Of a stretch of 20,518 bases of DNA, positions 1 through 10,520 are shown one piece after another. Origin of the DNA: Hymenochaete sp. R1 (lineage: Eukaryota > Basidiomycota > Agaricomycetes > Hymenochaetales > Hymenochaetaceae); NCBI GenBank assembly GCA_019400425.1, contig JAFREE010000269.1:1-20518 (forward strand), written 5' to 3'. Made by a program: the position numbers and the translations under genes. Every line of letters begins with the position of its first letter. Position 1 is the first letter of the stretch. Under the pieces are notes generated by a model. It had not been told where the DNA came from. It worked only from the letters and a program-made list of their open reading frames with translations, and did not search any database.

Positions 1-351
1 TCCAACAGCAGGGGGGCTCGATGCATTGCGTCATGCATTTAATACATGCATGAGTATTGATCATAGCCATAGGCACCTTTCAGCCTCGGCCGAAGACGGT
101 GATGTGCAAGGGTGGTGTTCTTGGGAGGAGAATTGGCGACGAACATTGCAACCACTGCTTAGGCGCCATTTTTGAATATCTCGTGATAGATTGATTCGTT
201 ATTATAATGGCTTTGTGGCGAACCGCGCAAATTATAACCAACGCTAACGTGCAACAAGAGAGTTGTAACGAAGAATATTCGGCTTCAGATCATGAAAGAA
301 ACTGTATTAATGCAATTTGTCGGTCACAACAGAGTCAGCTTGTCCTTGAGA
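1..351 (+). repeat. Left terminal inverted repeat (core 1-214)
   Basis: Bases 1-214 match the reverse complement of 20305-20518 at 197 of 214 positions with no gap (counted by hand). Past 214 the match becomes gapped but is still visible: 251-280 against 20214-20243, about 291-302 against 20190-20201, and 322-351 against 20147-20180. The outer end reads CCAACAGCAGGGGGGCTCG after a mismatched first base, followed by three ATGCAT motifs at 21, 33 and 46. No open frame is conserved between the two copies, so I read it as non-coding repeat or transposon end. Superfamily is not assigned, and target-site duplications lie outside the window. Confidence 0.9.
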
Positions 352-1390
352 CGTCAGAAGAGAGGCGGAAGGCAACAATTACCAACCCTCAGTTGTACAA
401 TTATACAGAATAGTAGATGTCTATTGTTTGATATCGTTCCCAGGGCTTGAAGTCAGAAAATTGGCGACAAATAAGCATACTAGTAGTGTACGGCACTATA
501 AAGACCATCTACTACTCGCGTTCTGGTGCCTCATCTAGATATTTTGAAATTACTTGACGCACTCGAGAGGTCAAACGTTCTTTTTAAATCCAATACCACG
601 AGTCGATTCATAACGTTACAAAAAAAAAGCTGTATAGTCGGACGCAGAGACTTTTATTTTGCTGGTCGTAGATTCTAAGTTTATCTGGTTATTCATTCGT
701 GTCTGGCTAGAGAACGAAGAGATACCGCTCATCGGAAGACAATTTTCTCTTGTCACCGTGTCTCTCAGCTCTGCCAACCTTTCCATATCCTCGTATTGAA
801 CAACAAGTCTTATACTGGGTTGGTGATAATACTGTGGCTTACCCTGCACCGTGTGGAGGCTTCGGCGACGATTTTTCGAGGTCTTTCACAAGGGAGTGCA
901 ATCGGGTCGGTGGAAGGTGAAACATCGAGGGCACACATATGGGCTAGGCAAAGGAAGATTGTGATACATGATATCTTTGCGACAACAATTTCAATATCTC
1001 TCGTCGCTGTACGTGCCTGCCGGTATAGTCAAAACGATAAAAAATCGGAAGCAGGCGGTTCATGTTGACTGTTGACGAACTTATTCGCAGCGCAGGTTAC
1101 CCTCTATTTCCAACAAGAGGGAGGCATCAGTATATCTCTGTGCAGGCTGTGGAGCCAGTAAGCTTGTAAGACATCGTAAGGGACGTGGAAGAGCAGAAGA
1201 GAGGAGATGGAAAAGGTAGGGAGTCTAAACGACGCCAGAGTGGCACAGTCCATAAATAACTCAAAACAATTGTCTTCACGTGCCTTATGTGTCCGATTCT
1301 TTCGGGCGCGACGATTCAGGGCTTCAAGTTTCTGCGTGTCCGATTCGTTGACCTCAGACTGGTTTTCTAACATCTTCGTTGTCGAATCGG
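352..1390. other. Gene-free stretch left of the ABC transporter
   Basis: No recognisable protein, RNA gene or clear second mobile element was seen. Short frames on both strands overlap each other and have no family resemblance or supporting splice sites. The last 200 bases must include the promoter and leader of the ABC gene; a CACGTG E-box lies at 1277-1282. An ATG at 1207 opens a 71-codon frame that runs past the ABC start at 1391, so it would act as an overlapping upstream ORF if transcription begins before it. Confidence 0.5.
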
Positions 1391-4127
1391 ATGTTTGGGA
1401 AGACAGGCGCCAAAAGTCGTAAATGGCGTCCACTCAAAGGCGCTTTCGACCCTGACGACGAAAATCGAGTGAAGCATAGCAAAATCGGCGTTTGGGACCT
1501 CTACGAGGAAGTCATTCCCGAACTCGAAAATGTCCCTGGCGCATCGTTCTTGGAACAAATCAATGAAATCAAGCTAAGCTTCCCGTATGTACTTCGAATG
1601 CTGGAGGACCTCGTTCGATTGCGAAATTGCTGGTTCATGTTGTCGGTGTATGGAGTTTCCATGGCTGCGTTGGCCTTGCTGCCAGCGGCTGAGCTGTGGT
1701 ATTCTGGGCAATTATTGCGTATAGTGAGATTCATTCTTTTTCCTGTGCCGGATAGATCGCATTTTAACGAAACAGTGAAGGTCGAAGCTGCCGTAGAGAC
1801 GAGGTCTGTCGATAAAGCACTTCTTCTTCGGATAGCAACAGCTCGAACGAGCATCGCAGTTGTCAAACGAATTATCAATCATATTAGGAGTCGATGCTCT
1901 GCTGTTCTCGACCAACGGATAAAAGCCCACTATTCCGGTCATATTTTTGAGGCATACTCGAGATTGGACATTCCTACATTTGACGATCCCTTAACCCAAC
2001 GCCAGCTTGAGACCGCTGCTGGTGGACGAACTTCCGTTGCATGGAACATGGTACAAGTGCTCGCTAGCACGGTTTCGACCATTATATTGCTCGTCTCTCA
2101 ACTATCGGTACTATATCGCGTATTGCATGACCAACGCGATGGAAGATTGATCGCATTGATAAGCTTCATTGCTCCCTTGCTGCAGTGGATGCGGATACAG
2201 GAGTTTCGGCTGCAAGGAGGTACGCTTGGTATGTCTAAGATTTGGGCAATGACTCATCGTCAAGATTTATAAAGTGTGGGCCGCTACATGTCGCAATAAT
2301 GATTACATTAGGCAGCAGGGCATGAAGCAGATGGTGACAGATCCTGCCCATCGTAAAGAGCTTGTCACAGGCAACATGCACGACAGACTGGTTCAAGGTG
2401 AATACGATTGCACTCGCTCAATATGGAAGCTGCTCATTGAATCCTCCCTTGTAGACTTTAAAACGTCTAGCGCTCGTGTTGGAGACGGTGGAGGCGGATT
2501 CCATGATCTGCGACGCAAGCATGTCTTGCGTGACCGCCTTACTTCTTTATCTTTATTATCGGAACCTTGTAGGGAGCTACCTCAGGTAAGTAAATCCGCA
2601 CCGAGAAAATATACTACTAAAATATATTCACTCAGATTCTGTTTACCTTGCGAGCTGCAAGCGCTCCAGCTTCTATACCTGTCACTCTTGCATCGTTACA
2701 TCTCATACAATCCACTGTATCCTCATTTACACACTCCATTGTTTCCTTTTTCGATCAATTCGGGTCTATGGCTGAAAACCTTGACTCCATACGCAAGTTG
2801 TATGAAGTGAAAAAAATTCCATTGCGGATACAGGATGGTGCAGTTCCCTTCCCAGAGAATGCAGAAGATCTGCGCAGTGGGATAAGTCTGGAGTTCAGGT
2901 ATGTAGAATACTTAAAACCTGAACTAAAAGCACTAACAAATATCCAGAAACGTGACATTCCGATACCCAGGAAGTGAAAGGGATGCGTTGCATGCCGTAT
3001 CGTTTAAAATATATGCCGGGCAACTTTGCGTAAGCCTATCTATCTTGTCCCTGAAAGCTTGATCGAAGCTCTCACAATCGCTGCCTTTGAAGGTCATCGT
3101 AGGTACCAATGGTAGTGGCAAGAGCACGATACTCAAACTGGTTTGCCGCCTTTATGACCCAACAGAGGGTCAGATTTTATTCAACGGCCATGACATCAAA
3201 ACGCTGAGACTCAGAGATCTTCGAAACGCAATATGCGTCCTCTTCCAAGACTATTCCCACTTCCCTCTGACTGTGAGCTATCTCTAATTTATGTGTGACT
3301 TTTATCCTAATGACAGAAGATACGAGAAAACATTGCTCTTGGTGATCCATATTCCGTTAACGACTTGGACAAAATAGAGGAGGCTGCAAAAGCGGGAGGG
3401 GCCCACGAATTCATCGAAAGGTTACCCGATGGGTTCGATACTTATTTGCAGAGACCAGTGCAGGACTGTTACTCCGCTATGCCGGAAGGGACGACGTCAC
3501 TTTTTGGTCGGCGCGTTGACCATACCCGTGTGCGCAAAATGGGGCGAATGAGTGCTACAGAATCAACTTCGCTAAGTGGAGGGCAGTTGCAGAGACTTGC
3601 CGTGTAAATATTCATTAAAGAGCCTCAGCCTGTACTAACCGCAGACCATCTCCAGTTCTCGTACATTTATGCGCTCCTTGGGTTCTGATAGAGGCGTCGG
3701 GATGCTTCTCTTTGATGAGCCCAGGCATGTCACTAATGGATTTTAAGCATAATTTATGCTTATCCCGCTACTTTCATAGCGCCTCATTAGATCCACAGGC
3801 AGAACACGGTCAGTTTGATATTCTATGCAAATTAATGGAAGACTCTAACCTAAGCTTGTCATCAGACCTCTTTGAACGTTTACGAGCGCTACGAGGAAGT
3901 AAGACAATGATATTCTCTTCGCATAGATTCGGCAATTTAACTCGGCATGCCGATGTGATACTGTGAGAAAGAAACGAGCTCTTCCTTCATGAACTAAAGT
4001 TAACTCTTAACTTTTAAGATACATGAATGATTCTGTCATCAAAGAAGCGGGGACGCACGAACAGCTGTTGAAGCAAGGAGGCGGATATGCGAACGTTTAC
4101 GATCTACAGGCCCGGGCATTTTTATGA
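1391..4127 (+). CDS. Half-size ABC transporter, HlyB/MsbA-like mushroom family
   Basis: ATP-driven membrane exporter; substrate unknown. Exons 1391-2219, 2275-2585, 2636-2898, 2948-3029, 3093-3272, 3317-3603, 3656-3724, 3780-3808, 3866-3962 and 4019-4127 splice to 751 residues without a stop. The N-terminal part has about four hydrophobic stretches (near 81-105, 225-250, 255-270, 380-415), fewer obvious helices than the usual six. The C-terminal nucleotide-binding domain is complete: Walker A GTNGSGKST (about 499-507), Q-loop in LFQDYSHF, signature LSGGQ (641-645), Walker B LLFDEP (668-673), D-loop SLDP, H-loop His 703. An insertion of about 40 residues precedes LSGGQ; I recall this as typical of this mushroom family. 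The ATG at 1391 is the first in frame. Intron 7 (3725-3779) is GC-AG and exon 8 is only 29 nt. No defect is visible, so the ATPase is predicted active. Confidence 0.88.
3725..3779 (+). other. GC-AG intron 7 of the ABC transporter
   Basis: Removing GCATGT...CATAG (55 nt) joins Walker B LLFDEP to the D-loop as DEPSASLDP, the expected family sequence. Read through, the frame hits TAA soon after the donor, and no GT donor nearby restores the frame. Confidence 0.8.
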
Positions 4128-4248
4128 TATACATTCGCTTTGCAATAGCCACGACTTTGTGCTATATCCGAAAATGATAATGACTTTAATGAGGCTAATA
4201 CGATGAGCCAAATCCAAATGCGCCACCGAGTATGATCGGCATCCTGTG

Positions 4249-4256
4249 TATATAAT
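4249..4256 (+). promoter_or_regulatory. Possible TATA element of SEC4
   Basis: TATATAAT lies about 145 bp upstream of the SEC4 ATG, in the 270-bp space after the ABC gene. A pyrimidine-rich stretch (about 4318-4370) between it and the ATG looks like a fungal leader. Position and sequence are suggestive only. Confidence 0.3.
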
Positions 4257-4397
4257 AGGAAGGAGAGCGAGCGTAACAGCCCACGGCGACCAGCAGACGA
4301 TATCCGGCGCTCAGCGTTCTCCTCATCCTTACCTCCCTTTGCTCCCCTCCCTCGACGTGCTCCGTTCATAGTTTTCTAAACAACCAACAAGCCTATC

Positions 4398-5488
<1,091 letters not shown>

Positions 5489-5844
5489 GTTCAACCTGCA
5501 GCCGTGGGACCGATGCACCGAGATCCACTCCGCCCGTACAGTTTCGTACCTTCTTTTCTACCGCCCTGTTGTCTCCTCTCCATACTACCCTGCATCCGCT
5601 CTCCTTGTCGCATCACCTTACTTCTCGATTTTCCATCTTCTGATTTTCATGTCTAATAATGCGCATGCTTGCTTCGGGTCAATGTATGTGCAATGCCTCT
5701 CTGCCTTCGTTTGGGCATGGGATTATAAAAGCACAGATGGTAACGGGGCACGTAAAGCGTAAGCAAACGAAATACGAAGACAGAGCAGTGACTTGCAAGC
5801 CAATCGCACTTGAACAAGCATACAAACGAACAATATTCTACGTA
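5489..5844. other. Convergent 3' region of SEC4 and ARP5
   Basis: This is 356 bp between two converging stop codons, presumably both 3' UTRs and polyadenylation sites. A pyrimidine-rich run fills about 5540-5650. No RNA gene or further coding exon was recognised. Confidence 0.5.
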
Positions 5845-8637
5845 TCATCCAGAGGAGCTCCCGTAGTATGAGGCATCCGCAGCTGGATCAGGGAAAGAAG
5901 AGTTCCAATTCCCACCCCACCATCGCCGTATCCTTTCTCCTCCCCATTCTTGATACTCCTCTTTCGTCGTCGCGTACCGCCACGAATTCTCCACTTCAGC
6001 GACCCGACTCATGCCATAGAAAGCATCATTTGCCGGATTCTTCGCGCGTTTGACTCGCAAAGGCATCTCAGGAGGTAAGATAGGACGCATAACGTTTTCG
6101 ATGCGAGCTTCGATACCGGGGAGGACGGCAGGGGCGCCAGTGATGAAAACGTTCTGCGGATCAGAGGGTGAAAGAGAGAGTTACGGGAATAATCAGTCAT
6201 GGATGCAAGAGCGTACTCCGAATGCATCTGAGTGGAAGCTGGAAAAAGAAATTACATACCCCAGCAAGTCTGGCCTTCTCTGCCTCTTTGAACCCACTCA
6301 ACACACTCTGTATCACCTCTCCGAGGCCGGCCGAGTCGACACCAGCCGTACCGGGGCTAAACCACGTTTCACACGCCCGCCAGCGCTCTGTGCTGAGGTG
6401 CACTCGCATCGCGCCCGCGTGGTCGCCCTCCTGATACAAGGGTCGGAAGGCTTGGAGAAGGGCGGACCTTTGTTGGGAACGCGCGGCGTATGTGTTTTCG
6501 GTGGAGAATGTTGGATCATGTTGAAGGAGTTTCGACTCAAGTACGTCGAGCCGAGCGAGATCGGCTTCTTCGTCGGATTCATCCCCGGCTATGTTCTGTT
6601 AATAGTAAAATTATGAAGTGAAGTGCGGATGGTGTTGGAAGGGAAGGACTTGCAATTTTGCGATAGATAGCCCAGTCTTCGTCGTCCGCGCCGAACATGT
6701 CCTCTGCGCCCGACGTCAGTATGTAAACCAAAATAATATGAAACAGAGTCGACTTGCCTCCGTTTCCTTTCCTCCTCTTCTTTGGCACCCGGTCGTCCGC
6801 GGCCAAGTTCGCGATGTTCTTCATTCTGTTCTGCGCTGCCGCACTCTTCCTGTCTGACAACGCTGCCCTCCGCCGAATGCGTTCTTTCATCCTGTTCATC
6901 GTCACTTCGTGCTCCTTCTTCAGTCGCTCTGACCACCCAGTCAGATCCTCCGCACGTTCCTCCGCCTCGCGCTGCTCTTCTGCCTCCCTTTCCTCCCGCT
7001 CGCGGTCTTTTTCCTTTCGAGCTCGTACACGGGCTTCCCAACCTGCTTTCATGAGCTTTTGCTTGCGCTTTTCCTTGACGCCATCTTCGTCCAGCTGCAG
7101 AGTTTACCAGGTTCAGCAATAATGTCAACACATAGATGATCCATCAATTACCTGTTCATCTGGTGTGTCAACGAGAGGGAAGCTAGGTTCCTCTTCCTCC
7201 TGTTCCTCGATGTCCAATCCATCTTTCTTCCGATGCCTAGTTATCTCGCTCCCTATCCTCTTGTAATCGGCCTCTAATTCTCCCACATCCTTATACCCGC
7301 CATCGTCTAGCTCTGCTTTGAGTTCTTCTTTAGACATGGTGTCTTTTGCTTCAAGGAGTTCGGTAGTTCGTTGATACCATTCTTCGAGATGCGCAAGCTA
7401 AACGTACAGCTTTAGTGAGTCTTTATTTCAATGGGATAATGTTCTGGTATACCTTCTCGGCTCTCTTTGCAGCCGCCATCTCCTGCAGCTTCCTTCCTTG
7501 CGCCTTCCTCTTCTCAGCTGCGCGTGCCAGTTCTTCCTCTGTCTTTTCGATTTCGACGGCTGCAGCATAAGGGAACTGGACGATACGTTCCCGCTCGCGG
7601 AGCTTGAGGGGATTTTTGAAGGTACGAATAAGTTCGATGTAGTCGGGTGCAAACTCGCATATGTTCTGAAATAGCCACTTTAAATGATGTTAGTACAGAA
7701 ATAGGGGGATGTAAAACGGAGTGCGAACAGTTGCTTGCGGTGTATTTATCTTGGTTGGGAAAGTAGGGTATTTGAGTTGCATCAGCTTTTGGAGGTAGTC
7801 GGCAGCTTGTTGGGCTCCCCAAGGTATCCTTGATCCCAGTCAGCTTGTGCACCTAGGCCTAGGAATCCAGTTGTCCAAACCTTTTACAGTGGTTAAGAAT
7901 ACCCCTTCCCGACAAAACCGGCACCACAGATGTAGACGCCGTGTTGAATGAAATCACAAGTCCGTCAGCTTTATCCGACTTGTTCGTTTTTATATCGAAG
8001 TTGTTTTGATGGAAAGACATGATGGAGTCGACGCAGTACAGAAGTTTTGGGACGCCATATAATTCAAACATGAGCTCGGAGGTCACTTAGAGCCTGTCAT
8101 TCAGTTCCATCTGATTCTTTGAACAACAGGGAAAAGTACGCACGTCCTCTCGAATGCAATGGTGTACAAAGCCGTTCGGTCATCAGCACTGGATGGTTGA
8201 CGGCCGGCGTGTCAACGCCCAAGTGGACAAACGCATGATCTAAAGCATTCTCCTATCTCTCCGCCTAGCATCAGTCATTCATTTTTCGTATACAAGCCAG
8301 ATTTTCAAGTCGAGGATGGTCTCACCAACGCGTCAAAGTTAAGCAGCACGTCCCCCTCCCAAGGCGTGCGTGCCTGCGCCCTTGCTCCACTATCAAATTC
8401 GACGCTATCTCCAAACACAAGAACTTGCTGGTTCGTCTTGCGATCTTTAAAGCGCGCAACAACGTTTGGACCCGAGAAAGGAGATTCGTTGCAGTAGTGA
8501 TAACGTAAGTTTGAGGACCCATCATCGATGATGATGGGACTGTTTGCACTTCCAGAAGAGTTCAAGGGCGTAATAGGCTGCGGACGGTACACTTGTGGAA
8601 GGTAGACTATCGCCGGATCAGGCTCAATTTCAGCCAT
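5845..8637 (-). CDS. ARP5: Actin-related protein 5 (INO80 complex)
   Basis: Nuclear actin-related subunit that, with Ies6, couples INO80 ATPase activity to nucleosome sliding (family knowledge). Exons in order of translation: 8637-8326, 8252-8144, 8085-7881, 7828-7729, 7677-7453, 7397-7152, 7094-6758, 6703-6654, 6595-6260, 6153-5845; 742 residues, close to yeast Arp5. The N-terminal actin fold shows the first phosphate loop IIDDGSS, an Arp5-like NESPFSGPNVVARFKDRK and the second loop DGLVISFNTAST. Residues about 260-515 are a long Glu/Lys/Arg-rich coiled-coil insertion, characteristic of Arp5, with DMFGADDEDWAIYRKI at its end. The actin fold resumes before NVFITGAPAVLPG. Start 8637 is preferred; an in-frame ATG at 8658 would add seven residues. 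Introns 7 and 8 are both GC-AG. It is divergent from the dehydrogenase gene. Confidence 0.93.
6596..6653 (-). other. GC-AG intron 8 of ARP5
   Basis: On the minus strand the donor is ATT|GCAAGT and the acceptor AACAG. Splicing joins YRKI to NIAGDESDEE in phase 0. The nearest GT, five bases downstream, would break the frame of the conserved following exon. Confidence 0.8.
6704..6757 (-). other. GC-AG intron 7 of ARP5
   Basis: On the minus strand the donor is GAG|GCAAGT and the acceptor GCGCAG, 54 nt. Splicing joins KRRKGNG to EDMFGADDEDW. Only 50 nt of exon separate it from the next GC-AG intron. Confidence 0.8.
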
Positions 8638-8792
8638 GACGGCGAGGTTGAATGTCAACTTGAGGACTTGGAGGAGGTCTTGAGGGGTTGGGCTCGCCGT
8701 CGGCTCGGAGGTTTGCTCTTGCAGATCCTGGCCTCCCTATCCACGACGCGCCAGGGAACTCAGACGAAACGAGTCCTGCAACTTCCACCACC
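8638..8792. promoter_or_regulatory. Shared divergent promoter ARP5 / dehydrogenase
   Basis: Only 155 bp separate the two ATG codons, so both core promoters and 5' leaders must fit here or overlap the neighbouring exon. No clear TATA box was seen. The location is certain if the starts are right; shared control is inference. Confidence 0.5.
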
Positions 8793-10254
8793 ATGGCCTC
8801 TCAATCGGACCTCCTCAAAGCAGCGACTGTGAGTAAACCATTGTATTACTGCTTTCACGTTAATACTGTGTCGACCGTAGCAACATGACCATAACCTGAA
8901 GTGCGTTCGAATGCTTGCATATCTGAGTCGGTCTGGCTTTTAATCTTACAATTGTGTATCATCCTTCAGCATACCCTTCTCTCGTCCTCAAACACCTTCG
9001 AGTGGCCATCGCCCTCTAGTGATAGGTTTCTGCGGCTTGGGTGCCATGGGATATCTCATGGCTCGCAATCTAGCTAATCATTCGCGCACCCATCCCCACG
9101 GCGCCGAGCCTCTCTACGTCTATAATAGGACCCGAACCAAATCGGAGAAGCTACTAGCGGAGCTGAGCCCTGACAAGATTCGAATTGCCGACAGTGCAAT
9201 GGCCATTGCGAGAGAGTGCGATATCATTTTGACGAGTCTTGGGAGCGATGCTGCTGTTAAGTCCATATATGCGCAGTTCAAGCAAGCCTTGTCAGTGAGT
9301 AGTCGTGATAACTAGTTGCATAAAGGTATGCTACATACATCAATAGGAGCAAAGTGACGACAAGTCGAGAATATTCGTAGAAACCAGCACATGCTATCCC
9401 ACCGTCGCTGGTGCGTAATTATAGTTGTTCTACCGCATAATTCATCAACCCGCTTTTTCTTTTCTTTCTTTCCTTCTTCAGGCGAGCTCGATGAGATGAT
9501 CTCGGGCCCCCATACCCATCTCATCACCTGTCCTGTCTTTGGCGCCCCTGCTGCAGCCGATAAGGCTCAGCTCGTCCTCGTCATGTCTGGAGACTACAGG
9601 CCGAAAAAGGAAGTTGCGTATTTATTGGTCCCGGCGATTGGAAGGAAGGTCGTTGACCTGGGTGGAAATCTTGAAAAGGGTAAGTCTCGGAGATCGATGA
9701 AACAGTTTCGCGCACGAATGATTATTCTACTTTATAAGCGCCGACGATGAAGCTTATCGGAAACTCGATGATTCTTGGTTTAATGGAAGTCATGGGCGAG
9801 GCTATCACTTTGGGCGAGAAGACGGGTGTCGGAGCACCTGCTGTACACGGACTCATTCAAGACCTGTTCCCGACGCCCATCGCACTCAACTACGCTAACA
9901 AGATGACTCACGACACGTTCGATGGATCTGTTGGGTTCTCGATTGATGGCGGATTGAAAGATGCATCGCACGTACGGAGGCTGGCAGAGGATCACAACGC
10001 TGGAGTACCGGCTATTGACCTTGCGCATCAGCATATGCTGACTGCAAGAGCGATACACGCCGGACAGAAAGCAGCTGGGACACATCGGTACGACCTGTTG
10101 GACTGGAGTGCGCTTATTGCTGGGCCTCGTGTTGCCGCTGGGTTAGATGGATTGAACTCAGGGAAGGTATGTAAGCTTGAATAGTGATTTGATCAAATAG
10201 GCGTTTCTAACGTGACTGTAGCACCTGAAAGTCGAGAAAGAGGATTCAATGTAA
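8793..10254 (+). CDS. Beta-hydroxyacid dehydrogenase, 3-hydroxyisobutyrate/6PGDH-like family
   Basis: NAD(P)-dependent oxidoreductase of the 3-hydroxyisobutyrate dehydrogenase superfamily; the substrate cannot be fixed from sequence. Exons 8793-8828, 8881-8900, 8970-9294, 9347-9410, 9482-9679, 9739-10166 and 10222-10254 give 367 residues. The Rossmann dinucleotide motif is GLGAMG (41-46) in VIGFCGLGAMG. A substrate-loop motif PVFGAPAAADKAQL replaces the usual Gly-rich form. The catalytic-lysine segment TMKLIGN holds Lys 219 and Asn 223, and LKD (Lys 288) is the second conserved lysine region. There is an N-terminal extension of about 34 residues before the fold; it is not clearly a mitochondrial presequence (few Arg, two acidic residues early), so cytosolic location is possible. 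Exon 2 is a 20-nt microexon. Confidence 0.88.
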
Positions 10255-10368
10255 TACTCGGATGTGATATTACTTCTGCTGTAAGATTAATTGGATTATT
10301 GGATCTAAGATTAAGATTGAAATAGAAGAAGCTGTGTGTATGCGCGGGATTACCAAATGCAATGAGAA

Positions 10369-10381
10369 CACGTGTCACGTG
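10369..10381. promoter_or_regulatory. Twin CACGTG E-boxes upstream of DOT1
   Basis: CACGTGTCACGTG contains two palindromic E-boxes one base apart, about 140-150 bp before the DOT1 ATG and about 115 bp after the dehydrogenase stop. CACGTG is the classic site for bHLH factors such as Cbf1 or USF types. Binding is inferred. Confidence 0.5.
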
Positions 10382-10520
10382 CCATCATCACCTTAATCTT
10401 CCGAGTCCGAGTCCCGACGACTTTCTATTTCCGAGTCTCTTATTCTTCTCCCGCCTTTCGCTCTTACCACCACAGCCATCCTTCTCCTCTTTGTGTCTAT
10501 ACACACCACCTACTTTCATT

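Noticed and set aside
207..413. 68-codon open frame starting inside the left repeat
   Set aside because: The equivalent position in the right copy has no matching frame, gaps between the copies are not multiples of three, and the peptide has no recognisable feature.
6589..7131. Long Arg/Gly/Glu-rich frames on both strands over the ARP5 insertion
   Set aside because: They overlap the true ARP5 coiled-coil exon in other frames; the repetitive Glu/Lys/Arg codons keep shadow frames open.
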